Shown here piece after piece: positions 8,621-16,789 of a DNA stretch of 64,000 bases; position 1 is the stretch's first letter; each line of letters starts with the position of its first letter. The notes under the pieces are model-generated. The model searched no databases and was not told the DNA's origin. It saw only the letters and a program-made list of their open reading frames with translations. A program made the position numbers and the translations under genes. Source of the stretch: Rhizobium sp. Root274 (GTDB lineage Bacteria > Pseudomonadota > Alphaproteobacteria > Rhizobiales > Rhizobiaceae); NCBI RefSeq assembly GCF_001429245.1, contig NZ_LMJE01000009.1, positions 189,832 through 253,831 on the forward strand, given 5' to 3'.

Positions 8621-9649
8621 TCAACGGATCGGCGGAGCGTACTGCAGGCCGCCCTTGGACCACAGAGCGTTCAGGCCGCGTTCGATCTTGAGCGGGCTGC
8701 CCTGACCGACGTTGCGCTCGAAGGATTCGCCGTAGTTACCGACCTGCTTGACGATGTTGTAGGCCCACTTTTCATCGAGACCGAGGTCCTTGCCGATGGT
8801 CTGGTCCTTTTCCTCACCGAGGAAGCGCTTGATGTCGGGGTTCTCAGACTTGGTCATCTCGTCCAGGTTCGCCTGGGTGATGCCGAAGTCTTCAGCCGTG
8901 ATCATGGCGTAGTGGGCGTAGGAAACCACGTCGAACCACTTCGAATCGTTCTGGCGAACGGCCGGTCCAAGCGGCTCCTTCGAAATGATTTCCGGCAGGA
9001 TCACGTGATCGGCCGGGTTGGCGAGCGACAGGCGGATCGAATACAGGCCCGACTGGTCGGTGGTGTAGACGTCGCAACGGCCGGACTGGTAGGCAGCGTC
9101 AACTTCTTCCTGCTTTTCGAAGACGACCGGCTTGTATTCCATGCCGTTGGCCTTGAAGTAGTCGGCGAGGTTGAGTTCGGTCGTGGTGCCGGACTGGACA
9201 CAGACGGCAGCGCCGGACAGCTCCAGAGCCGACTTGACGTTCAGAGCCTTGGTGACCATGAAGCCCTGGCCGTCGTAGTAGTTGACGGCGCGGAAGTCGA
9301 AGCCGAGCTGCGAGTCACGGCTGGCGCTCCAGGTGGTGTTACGGGCCAGAACGTCGATTTCGCCAGACTGCAGGGCCGGGAAGCGGTCCTTGGCAGACAG
9401 CGGGGTGTACTTCACCTTGGTGGCATCGCCGAAGACGGCGGCTGCAACAGCGCGGCAAAGGTCGACGTCGAGGCCGGTCCAGTTGCCCGAGGAATCCTGG
9501 GCGCCAAAGCCGGCGAGGTTCGAGCCGTTGACGCCGCACTGGACGAAGCCCTTGGCCTTGACGTCATCGAGCGTACCAGCCTGCGCTGCCACTGCGCCAA
9601 AGCCGACGGCAGCGACGCCAATCGCTGCAGACAGAAGTGTCTTTTTCAT
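8621..9649 (-). CDS. aapJ: General L-amino-acid ABC transporter, periplasmic binding protein
   Basis: 342 residues. A signal peptide (MKKTLLSAAIGVAAVG... up to AAQA, about 1-23) is followed by an SBP family 3 fold; VKAKGFVQCGVNGSNLAGFG starts the mature protein and WTGLDVDLCRAVAAAVFGD is the family core. It captures L-amino acids in the periplasm. The ATG at 9649 is preferred over a TTG three codons upstream. A promoter is visible at 9752-9780. Confidence 0.96.
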   Translation of the reverse strand: MKKTLLSAAIGVAAVGFGAVAAQAGTLDDVKAKGFVQCGVNGSNLAGFGAQDSSGNWTGLDVDLCRAVAAAVFGDATKVKYTPLSAKDRFPALQSGEIDVLARNTTWSASRDSQLGFDFRAVNYYDGQGFMVTKALNVKSALELSGAAVCVQSGTTTELNLADYFKANGMEYKPVVFEKQEEVDAAYQSGRCDVYTTDQSGLYSIRLSLANPADHVILPEIISKEPLGPAVRQNDSKWFDVVSYAHYAMITAEDFGITQANLDEMTKSENPDIKRFLGEEKDQTIGKDLGLDEKWAYNIVKQVGNYGESFERNVGQGSPLKIERGLNALWSKGGLQYAPPIR

Positions 9650-9751
9650 TTTTCCCAACCTTATTCTCTTGTTTTTGCCATCGACGGCATCCGGCCAAGT
9701 TTCGCCCGGCGGCGCTCATCGGCTTGCGGGCCTCCCGGAGCAAGCGAGGCT

Positions 9752-9780
9752 ATCACAGTCGGAAATGGTTGCAGGGTCAA
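9752..9780 (-). promoter_or_regulatory. Promoter of aapJQMP
   Basis: On the minus strand TTGACC (9775-9780) and TGTGAT (9752-9757) are 17 bases apart, leaving a leader of roughly 95 bases before the aapJ ATG. The whole aapJ-metC gap (9650-10009, 360 bases) holds no gene. I see no sigma-54 (TGGCAC-N5-TTGC) site in it. A TTGACA at 9817-9822 on the plus strand lacks a good -10 partner for metC. Confidence 0.6.
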
Positions 9781-10009
9781 GTCTTTAAGCCATAATTTGC
9801 CGCAAACTGTCGTATTTTGACATCTTCGCCCACGAAATGGGCAAAAAACCTGTTTAAGTGCGGGTTTGTGCTGAATTTCACGCCCAACCCCTTGGTTTCC
9901 CCTGCGCTGAGTGCATGGCAAAGTGTGGTCGTCACGATCTCTGACCCGACTTGACCTGCCGATTGGGGAGCGGCAAGAACGACGGATCAAGCATCAGGGA
10001 TCATCCGTT

Positions 10010-11200
10010 ATGAGCAAGAGCAGAGAATGGCTGGCGACGGCCGGAACCAACACGAAATTGTGCCATGGCGGCTATGATCCGACCGACTACCACGGTTTCG
10101 TCAATCCACCGGTCGTGCACGCCTCCACGGTGCTCTTCCCCAATGCGCGTGCCATGGAAACGCGCACCCAGCGTTACACCTACGGTACCCGCGGCACGCC
10201 GACCACAGATGCACTTTGTGCTGCGATCGACGAACTGGAAGGATCGGCGGGAACGATCCTCGTGCCCTCGGGCCTCGCGGCCATCAGCATTCCATTCCTC
10301 GCCTTTCTATCTGCCGGAGACCACGCTCTGATCGTCGATTCGGTCTATTCGCCCTGCCGCCACTTCTGCGACACGATGCTCACCCGTTTGGGCGTCGAGG
10401 TGGAATACTACGATCCCGAAATCGGCGCCGGAATCGAAAGTCTGATGCGACCCAATACCCGGCTTGTGCACACGGAAGCACCGGGCTCGAATACCTTTGA
10501 AATGCAGGATATCAGGGCAATCACGGAGGTCGTTCACAGCCACGACTGCGTGGTGACGATGGACAATACCTGGGCCACTCCGCTCTATTTCAAGCCGCTC
10601 GACTTCGGCGTCGACGTGTCGATCCATGCCGCGACGAAATATCCATCGGGTCATTCCGACATTCTGATGGGGACTGTTTCCGCCAACGCCAAGCACTGGC
10701 CGAAGCTCCTTGAGGCACATGGCGCCATGGGCATTTGCGGCGCGCCTGATGATGCCTATCAGATCCTGCGTGGCCTTCGGACCATGAACCTGCGCCTCGA
10801 GCATCATTTCCGCTCGGCGATTAAGGTTGCAGAGTGGCTGGAGGGACAGACCGCTGTGGCCCGCGTTCTGCATCCGGCATTGCCGAGCTTCCCCGGCCAC
10901 GAGATCTGGAAGCGCGACTTCAAGGGCGCCTCCGGCGTCTTCTCCTTCGTGCTGGCGGCGGATTCCCCGGAGAAGATCAAGCCGAAGGCCCATGCCTTCC
11001 TTGATGAGCTGCAGCTCTTCGGCCTGGGCTGGTCCTGGGGCGGCTATGAGAGCCTGGCTGTCCTCGTCCACCTGGACGATCGCAAGATCCGCAAGGGTCA
11101 TAAGGACGGCGCCGTGATCCGCCTGCAGATCGGGCTGGAGGATATCGAGGATATCATCGCCGACCTGCAACGCGGCTTCGCGGCGTCGGCGGCAGTCTAA
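10010..11200 (+). CDS. metC: Cystathionine beta-lyase
   Basis: 396 residues. Cytosolic PLP enzyme that cleaves cystathionine to homocysteine, pyruvate and ammonia in methionine synthesis. The PLP lysine is in SIHAATKYPSGHSD; the phosphate-binding YTYGTRGTPTTDAL and the DNTWATPLYFKPL segment are typical of the Cys/Met metabolism family. CAGGGA lies before the ATG at 10010; the frame is open further upstream without a ribosome site. It is divergent from aapJ, an arrangement I recall from Rhizobium leguminosarum. No SAM riboswitch is visible upstream. Confidence 0.94.
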   Translation: MSKSREWLATAGTNTKLCHGGYDPTDYHGFVNPPVVHASTVLFPNARAMETRTQRYTYGTRGTPTTDALCAAIDELEGSAGTILVPSGLAAISIPFLAFLSAGDHALIVDSVYSPCRHFCDTMLTRLGVEVEYYDPEIGAGIESLMRPNTRLVHTEAPGSNTFEMQDIRAITEVVHSHDCVVTMDNTWATPLYFKPLDFGVDVSIHAATKYPSGHSDILMGTVSANAKHWPKLLEAHGAMGICGAPDDAYQILRGLRTMNLRLEHHFRSAIKVAEWLEGQTAVARVLHPALPSFPGHEIWKRDFKGASGVFSFVLAADSPEKIKPKAHAFLDELQLFGLGWSWGGYESLAVLVHLDDRKIRKGHKDGAVIRLQIGLEDIEDIIADLQRGFAASAAV

Positions 11201-11212
11201 CGAACAGAACGC

Positions 11213-12376
11213 TCAGTCGCCGATCTTATGGCCATAGAGCCAGTCGAGATCGGCGGCGAGACTTTCCGGTGAGCGCAACGACAGCACGATGTCGCGACCG
11301 ATGCGAAAGGGACCGCGGGCGTGATAGGCGAAGCGGTTGAAATCGCCGCGCGCCTTGACCCGGGCAGCGCGCGCCTTGCGCTCCGTCTCGAAGCGGGCAA
11401 GGGCTGCGGGCAGGGCGCCTTTCGAAACATGATGAGCCAGGCTGAAAGCGTCTTCGATGGCCATCGCAGCCCCTTGCGCCGAAAACGGCATCATCGCGTG
11501 GGCCGCGTCACCGATCAGCACCGTGTCTGATCCGTTCTGCCAGAGCCCCTCGGAGGCCTGGTAGAGCGGCCAGAAGGTCGGGTTGTCGGCGCCTGCAAGG
11601 ACTGTGCGGATGTCGCGGTGCCAGCCGGAAAACTGGTCGAGCAGCATGGCACGCCGCGCCGCATCGGCCTGCAGCGCCCAGCTTTCGTCGCTTCTGGTGC
11701 CGGCGGCAATCGCCACAAGGTTGAAGCCATCAATCTCATTCAGCGGATAGCTGACCAGGTGGGCGCGTGGGCCGAGATGTGCGGTGACGCCGCTGCGCGA
11801 CAGAAAGCCGGGTGCTGCCGCCGATGATATGGTGAAGCGCCAGGCGATATTTCCCGAGAAGCTGACCGTTGGGCTGCCCGGAACAGCATCTCGCGCCACG
11901 GACCAGGCGCCATCCGCGCCGACCACCAGATCCGGTCGCCGACCTGTCACATGCGCTAACGCCTCCGCGCCGACGCCGTCGATGCGTCGTCCGAGATGAA
12001 GCTTGCACAGAGGCTGGTTGAGGACGGCCCGCAGCAGCGCCTGCTGCAGGGTCGAGCGGTGCAGGACGCCGTAGGGGGCTCCCCAGCGGTCTCGGGCAAA
12101 CTTGCCGGCGGGCAAGTCGGCGAGGCTTCTGAGGTCGCGACCCGACGCAAGCCGGATCGTCCGCGGCTCCAGCCAATGTTTCTCGATGTCTGAGAGAACG
12201 CCCAAGGCAGAGAGCACGCGGGTGGCGTTTGGTGAAAGCTGCAGGCCTGCGCCCACCTCACCCAGTTGCGGGGCCTGCTCGATGATGTCGCTTGAGATGC
12301 CCTTGGCGGCGAGCGAGAGCGCAGTCGTCAGGCCCGCCACCCCGGCTCCGACGATGGTGGCGTGCGTGATGGACAT
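11213..12376 (-). CDS. FAD-dependent aromatic-ring-type monooxygenase
   Basis: 387 residues. Class A flavoprotein monooxygenase fold: the N-terminal Rossmann motif GAGVAGLTTALSL (11-23) binds ADP of FAD, DLVVGADGAWS is the middle DG motif, and GDAAHAMMPFSAQGA binds the flavin ribityl. Similar to salicylate-1-monooxygenase-like proteins. The substrate cannot be read from the sequence; a UbiH-type ubiquinone hydroxylase is less likely. It starts 25 bases after the upstream zinc-protein gene on the same strand, so they form a likely operon. Confidence 0.88.
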   Translation of the reverse strand: MSITHATIVGAGVAGLTTALSLAAKGISSDIIEQAPQLGEVGAGLQLSPNATRVLSALGVLSDIEKHWLEPRTIRLASGRDLRSLADLPAGKFARDRWGAPYGVLHRSTLQQALLRAVLNQPLCKLHLGRRIDGVGAEALAHVTGRRPDLVVGADGAWSVARDAVPGSPTVSFSGNIAWRFTISSAAAPGFLSRSGVTAHLGPRAHLVSYPLNEIDGFNLVAIAAGTRSDESWALQADAARRAMLLDQFSGWHRDIRTVLAGADNPTFWPLYQASEGLWQNGSDTVLIGDAAHAMMPFSAQGAAMAIEDAFSLAHHVSKGALPAALARFETERKARAARVKARGDFNRFAYHARGPFRIGRDIVLSLRSPESLAADLDWLYGHKIGD

Positions 12377-12401
12377 GAAATGATGCCGATCGTGACGCCG
12401 C

Positions 12402-12647
12402 TTACGCCGCCTTCACGTGAAAGACGCAGCCCGGCGGGTTGGTCTGCTCGGCCTTGAGCGCCGGATTGTAGCGGAAGAGGGTCGAGCAGTACGAGCAGAC
12501 CTTCTCGTTGTCATGTCCCATGTCGATGAAGATATGTGGGTGGTCGAAGGGAGAGGAGGCGCCCGTGCACATGAATTCCTTCACGCCGATCTCGATCACC
12601 TGGTGACCGCCGTCGTTCTGGAAGTGGGGAATGCTGTGACCGGCCAT
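12402..12647 (-). CDS. Zinc-finger protein, NDUFS6-like (zf-CHCC)
   Basis: 81 residues. The pattern EFMCTGASSPFDHPHIFIDM followed by VCSYCSTLFRY gives Cys, His and a CxxC pair, as in the zinc site of the NDUFS6 (13-kDa) subunit of complex I. In alphaproteobacteria this short protein is a complex I accessory subunit or assembly factor. GGAG precedes the start. Together with the NDUFS4-like gene near 3.5 kb, the window carries two such subunits. Confidence 0.87.
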   Translation of the reverse strand: MAGHSIPHFQNDGGHQVIEIGVKEFMCTGASSPFDHPHIFIDMGHDNEKVCSYCSTLFRYNPALKAEQTNPPGCVFHVKAA

Positions 12648-12812
12648 GGGAAACTCCGCGAAATGCTCGTGATTTTGCGCGCGACCATAACGTCCTCCTC
12701 AACAAATGTGTAGTGCCAATGCGGCGCCGCACCCACAGAAAATGCCCCTGCGGCAATTGATGTCAGCGGCACAATCACTAAGGATGCCGGCCCGGCCAAA
12801 CAGGATCTTTGC

Positions 12813-13598
12813 ATGAATCTCGATGCTCCCGCTTTTTCCCGTTTCCACAACGACGGCCTCGAACTGGCCTATTTCGACGACGGTGATCCCGCCGGCGAGC
12901 CGGTGCTGCTGATCCACGGATTCGCCTCGTCCGCCAGCGTCAACTGGGTCTATCCGGGTTGGCTGCGGACCTTGGGAGATGCCGGCTATCGCGTCATCGC
13001 GATCGACAATCGCGGCCATGGAGCAAGCGACAAGCCGCATGATCCAGAAGCCTATCATCCTTCTTCGATGGCGGGTGATGCGGCGGCACTTCTGAGCCAT
13101 CTCGGCCTGCCGGATGCCCATGTGATAGGCTATTCCATGGGGGCTCGCATCTCTGCGTTCCTGGCGGTCGAACATCCCGACCGTGTCCGATCCCTGGTCT
13201 TCGGTGGTCTGGGTATCGGCATGTGCGACGGGGTCGGCGACTGGGATCCCATCGCGGATGCCTTGCTCGCGCCGTCGCTCGACGACGTGAGCCACGAGAG
13301 GGGCCGCATGTTCCGCGCCTTTGCCGATCAGACCAAGTCCGATCGGCTGGCGCTCGCTGCCTGCATCCGCACCTCGCGCGACCTGGTCCGGCCAGAAGAT
13401 ATCGCCAAAGTCGATCTGCCGACCCTGATCGGCGTGGGCACCAAAGACGACATTGCCGGTTCTCCGGCAGAACTCGCCGCTCTGATGCCGAATGCCCGTG
13501 CACTCGATATACCGAACCGTGATCACATGCTGGCGGTGGGCGACCGGGTGTTCAAGAAGGCCGTGCTGGAATTCTACGCAGAACTCGCTGGCCGCTGA
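12813..13598 (+). CDS. Alpha/beta hydrolase
   Basis: 261 residues. The oxyanion region LIHGFASSASVNW (about 31-43), the nucleophile elbow VIGYSMGARIS and the acid/histidine segments (a late DIPNRDHMLAVGD) make a complete catalytic triad. The order of motifs resembles esterases and C-C hydrolases; the substrate is unknown. The start has AGGA at 7 bases. It is divergent from the zinc-finger gene, with 165 bases between, and convergent with the enoyl-CoA hydratase (4-base gap). Confidence 0.9.
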   Translation: MNLDAPAFSRFHNDGLELAYFDDGDPAGEPVLLIHGFASSASVNWVYPGWLRTLGDAGYRVIAIDNRGHGASDKPHDPEAYHPSSMAGDAAALLSHLGLPDAHVIGYSMGARISAFLAVEHPDRVRSLVFGGLGIGMCDGVGDWDPIADALLAPSLDDVSHERGRMFRAFADQTKSDRLALAACIRTSRDLVRPEDIAKVDLPTLIGVGTKDDIAGSPAELAALMPNARALDIPNRDHMLAVGDRVFKKAVLEFYAELAGR

Positions 13599-13602
13599 TC
13601 CG

Positions 13603-14418
13603 TCACTTGCCGGTAAAGACCGGGCGACGTCGCTCGGCGAAGGCCGCCCGGCCTTCTGCGTAGTCGGCGCTGTCGAATGTCTGCGCGCCGAGGATCTCAG
13701 CCTCGCGCAGCATGTCCTCGTCGGAGAGTTCGACGGCTCTGAGCGCTAGCTTCGACGCTCTGAGCGATAGGGGAGCGTTCTGTGAAATGGCCTCGGCCAG
13801 CGTCAGTGTCTGTGCGTCGAGCGCGTCTGTCGACGTGATCTCGCTGAGAAAGCCGCAGGTATGCAGTTCCTTGGCTGTCAGGCTCGCCCCGGTGAAGAGG
13901 GCGCGTCGCGCCATCTGACTGCCGAGGCCCCGAACGAAATCCTGCACGGCATCGGCGGGATAGGCGAGACCGAGGCGTGCCGCAGGAACCGCGAACACGG
14001 CATCTTCGGTGGCGATCCTCAAGTCTGCGGCTGCCGCAAGCCCGAAGCCACCGCCGTAGCAGATGCCGCTGATGGCTGCAATCACGGGCACGGGAGCTTC
14101 CCGGATCGCGGCGAAGGCGCGGCTGTTGGACGCCTCGTAGACTCGGGCCGTCGCAGCATCTTTTCGTAATTCGGTAAATTCCGAAATGTCTGCGCCGGCG
14201 CTGAAATCCTTCGCGCCCGCTCCACGAAGCAGGATGACCCGCACCTGGGCCTCCACATGCAGCCAATGCACCGCCTCGGGAATGGCCCGCCACATGGCGG
14301 CGGTGATTGCATTTTTACGCGTCGGGTTGACGATCTGCAGCAACCCGACACCGGCCGCACTCGTCACCTCGATCTGACCGTTTGCGAATGCTCTGGATTG
14401 TTTCATGCGTGTGCCCAT
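13603..14418 (-). CDS. Enoyl-CoA hydratase/isomerase family protein
   Basis: 271 residues. Crotonase fold: KDFSAGADISEF and the oxyanion-hole segment ISGICYGGGFGLAAAADLRIAT are clear. In place of the second catalytic glutamate region it has FAVPAARLGLAYPADA, where the usual P-E-x-x-L-G is changed to P-A-x-R-L-G, so the exact reaction (hydratase or isomerase) is uncertain. The start is either 14418 or 14406; the cysE -35 box begins at 14419. Confidence 0.88.
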   Translation of the reverse strand: MGTRMKQSRAFANGQIEVTSAAGVGLLQIVNPTRKNAITAAMWRAIPEAVHWLHVEAQVRVILLRGAGAKDFSAGADISEFTELRKDAATARVYEASNSRAFAAIREAPVPVIAAISGICYGGGFGLAAAADLRIATEDAVFAVPAARLGLAYPADAVQDFVRGLGSQMARRALFTGASLTAKELHTCGFLSEITSTDALDAQTLTLAEAISQNAPLSLRASKLALRAVELSDEDMLREAEILGAQTFDSADYAEGRAAFAERRRPVFTGK

Positions 14419-14448
14419 TTGAGTTCAATGCGGGTTGGGCTATATAAT
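14419..14448 (+). promoter_or_regulatory. Likely promoter of cysE
   Basis: TTGAGT (14419-14424) and a perfect TATAAT (14443-14448) with an 18-base spacer. Transcription would start near 14455, giving a leader of about 24 bases before the cysE ATG. Confidence 0.55.
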
Positions 14449-14478
14449 AGCCTGCAAGTATGAACGAGGAGACCGGCA

Positions 14479-15303
14479 ATGGTCGCACATAATGACGTTC
14501 TCAAGAGCGAGATTGTCACGTCGATGGACCCGATCTGGGACAGCCTGCGGCAGGAAGCCCGCCTGGCTGCGGATCGTGATCCGATGCTGGCCGCCTTCTT
14601 TCACGCCACCGTGCTCAGCCATCGCTCCCTCGAAGACTGCGTGATCTATCGCATCTGCGAAAGGCTCGACCATTCCGATCTGCCGGCGATCGTGCTGCGT
14701 CAGGCGTTCGAGGCGATGATGGCAGATTGGCCGGAATGGACCACCATTCTGCGGGTCGACATCCAGGCCGTTTACGATCGCGATCCGGCCTGCACCCGGT
14801 TCATGGAGCCGGTTCTCTATTTCAAGGGCTTCCACGCGATCCAGACGCATCGTCTGGCGCACTGGCTGTGGAACAATGGCCGCCGCGACTTTGCTCTCTA
14901 CCTGCAAAGCCGTTCGTCCAGCATCTTCCAGACCGATATCAATCCAGCCGCGCGCATCGGCAAGGGCATCTTCCTTGACCACGCGACCGGCCTTGTCGTG
15001 GGTGAAACGGCGCGGATCGGAGACAATGTCTCGATCCTCCATGGCGTGACGCTCGGTGGCACCGGTAAGGAGGGGGCGGACCGCCATCCGAAGATCGGCG
15101 ACGGCGTGTTGATCGGGGCAGGCGCCAAGGTTCTCGGCAACATCGAGGTCGGCAGTTGCTCGCGCATCGCGGCCGGTTCTGTCGTGCTGAAGCCAGTGCC
15201 CCGCTGCACAACGGTTGCAGGGGTGCCGGCGCGCGTCGTCGGCGAAGCTGGCTGCGCCGAGCCTGCCCGATCGATGGACCAGATGATCGTTTCGGAAGAT
15301 TGA
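14479..15303 (+). CDS. cysE: Serine O-acetyltransferase
   Basis: 274 residues, normal for CysE. It acetylates L-serine with acetyl-CoA, the first step of cysteine synthesis. The N-terminal helical half (1-150) carries SRSLEDC-like ahrSLEDCVIYR, and the C-terminal left-handed beta-helix has hexapeptide repeats including GKGIFLDHATGLVVGETA and ILHGVTLGGTG with the catalytic histidines. GAGGAG precedes the ATG. It is divergent from the hydratase gene and monocistronic or joined to the DUF3126 gene, 131 bases on. Confidence 0.95.
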   Translation: MVAHNDVLKSEIVTSMDPIWDSLRQEARLAADRDPMLAAFFHATVLSHRSLEDCVIYRICERLDHSDLPAIVLRQAFEAMMADWPEWTTILRVDIQAVYDRDPACTRFMEPVLYFKGFHAIQTHRLAHWLWNNGRRDFALYLQSRSSSIFQTDINPAARIGKGIFLDHATGLVVGETARIGDNVSILHGVTLGGTGKEGADRHPKIGDGVLIGAGAKVLGNIEVGSCSRIAAGSVVLKPVPRCTTVAGVPARVVGEAGCAEPARSMDQMIVSED

Positions 15304-15434
15304 TCGGACAGCCTTGATTCCCCCGTTTGCCTGCGCGCCGTCTGCTTGGGCAAACCTTCCTTTGCGTCTTTACATCGGCGGAAAAGCCGTGTCAGAAGCG
15401 GCGCAATTCATAAAACATCCGATGGAGACGCAGT

Positions 15435-15638
15435 GTGAAGCCTGATGAGATCAAGAAACTGGACGCTTATTTCAAGCGGACCTTGAACCCGACGATGACC
15501 GTCAAGGCACGTCCGCGCAAGGATGACTCTGCCGAAGTGTATGTCGGTGAGGAGTTTCTCGGCGTGGTCTTCAAGGATGAGGAAGACGGCGAACTTTCCT
15601 ACAATTTCTCGATGGCCATCCTCGACGTCGATCTGTGA
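15435..15638 (+). CDS. DUF3126 family small protein
   Basis: 67 residues, starting at a GTG with GGAGAC 5 bases upstream. The sequence (KKLDAYFKRTLNPTM, then EEFLGVVFKDEEDGELSYN) is typical of the DUF3126 family found in Rhizobiales, whose function is unknown. A terminator follows at 15699. Confidence 0.85.
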   Translation: MKPDEIKKLDAYFKRTLNPTMTVKARPRKDDSAEVYVGEEFLGVVFKDEEDGELSYNFSMAILDVDL

Positions 15639-15698
15639 GTTTCCGTTGAAACTTGCGATTGAGGGCGCCGGCGTGCCTTCTCGGATTGGCAGTAACTT

Positions 15699-15731
15699 AG
15701 GGTCGCCCGTTTGAAGGCGGCCCTTTGTTTT
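15699..15731 (+). terminator. Rho-independent terminator
   Basis: AGGGTCGCC pairs with GGCGGCCCT (one G-U pair) around an 8-base loop, followed by TTTGTTTT. It ends the DUF3126 transcript. Confidence 0.82.
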
Positions 15732-15842
15732 ATCATGGCATGCAACTAAAGGACGTTGTGCGGCGCACAAATTCACTTGACCGTCATGCTGCAAGTGCTA
15801 TCTTCATTATCACTGATATGAAGCGAAGAGGAGTACGCTGAC

Positions 15843-16190
15843 ATGTTCAATATCGACGACGCCAGCAAGAAGAGCAAAGAAGCCATGGACGCCATGATGA
15901 AGAACTATTCGGAAATCACGAAGGGGTTCCAGTCGATCGCGGCCGAGGCGACCGACTATTCGAAGAAGTCCTTCCAGGACATGACCTCTTACGTCGAGGC
16001 GCTCACAGCGGTGAAGAGTCCGGAAGCAGCCTTCGAGCTGCAGACTACGTTCTTCAAGTCCTCGTATGAAAGCTTCGTCGCCGAAGCCACGAAGCTCGGG
16101 GAGATGTATGCCGAACTCGCAAAGACCCTCTACAAGCCTTACGAGGCTCCGTTCAGCCGCAGCCTGACGCCAGTCCCGGCTGCTGCCTGA
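15843..16190 (+). CDS. Phasin family protein
   Basis: 115 residues, all predicted amphipathic helix, with the phasin pattern: MMKNYSEITKGFQSIAAEA, then YSKKSFQDM, and AFELQTTFFKSSYESFVAEA. Phasins coat polyhydroxyalkanoate granules. The last dozen residues are Pro-rich. AGAGGAG stands before the ATG and a strong terminator follows, so it is a single-gene unit. Confidence 0.92.
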   Translation: MFNIDDASKKSKEAMDAMMKNYSEITKGFQSIAAEATDYSKKSFQDMTSYVEALTAVKSPEAAFELQTTFFKSSYESFVAEATKLGEMYAELAKTLYKPYEAPFSRSLTPVPAAA

Positions 16191-16213
16191 TCCAAGCTTG
16201 CGTGTACCATGCG

Positions 16214-16252
16214 AGACCGGCCGCGCCCCGCGCGGCCGGTCTTGTCATTTTT
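16214..16252 (+). terminator. Rho-independent terminator
   Basis: A perfect 12-bp stem (16214-16225 with 16231-16242) and 5-base loop, followed by TGTCATTTTT. Ends the phasin transcript. Confidence 0.88.
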
Positions 16253-16432
16253 GGTTGCTGGTATAACCTATTGGTTCGAATTTCCTTGGTTTTCCGCCCC
16301 GTGGGACAAATCGTCGTCGCGGTCGTTCGGGGGGCTTAAAATCACCGAATTATGAACTACCTTACTGTGCTGAGTGTTCGTCCGTACCGATGCGTAACGG
16401 CTAACCGGCCGGACAACGGAGAATGAACTGAA

Positions 16433-16780
16433 ATGATCGCTAAGCCGGTCTTCATGCAGAGCCAGCGTGACGGGGACAATGCCAACAAGGGCACGTCGGT
16501 CATCACGCGCACCAAGCCGAAGACGAAGAAGCCAGATCTGTATCGTGTCCTGCTTCTGAACGACGACTACACCCCGATGGAATTCGTGATCCATATCCTG
16601 GAGCGCTTTTTTCAAAAGGACAGGGAAGCTGCCACCCGCATCATGCTGCATGTTCATAATCATGGCGTGGGGGAATGCGGTGTCTTCACCTACGAAGTCG
16701 CTGAAACCAAAGTCTCACAGGTGATGGATTTCGCCCGGCAGCATGAACATCCGCTTCAATGCGTCATGGAAAAGAAGTGA
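16433..16780 (+). CDS. clpS: ATP-dependent Clp protease adaptor ClpS
   Basis: 115 residues. ClpS delivers N-degron substrates to ClpAP. The core [17 protein letters not shown], with the substrate-pocket Asp-Asp pair and Met, and the later [19 protein letters not shown] are textbook ClpS. The basic N-terminal tail (1-35) is a little longer than in E. coli. The stop is 9 bases before clpA, so the two are co-transcribed. Confidence 0.97.
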   Translation: MIAKPVFMQSQRDGDNANKGTSVITRTKPKTKKPDLYRVLLLNDDYTPMEFVIHILERFFQKDREAATRIMLHVHNHGVGECGVFTYEVAETKVSQVMDFARQHEHPLQCVMEKK

Positions 16781-16789
16781 GGATCAGAC

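Noticed and set aside
9650..10009. Possible SAM-II riboswitch before metC
   Set aside because: SAM-II elements occur before methionine genes in alphaproteobacteria, but I find neither the conserved GGTGATTTG-type core nor the pseudoknot partner here.
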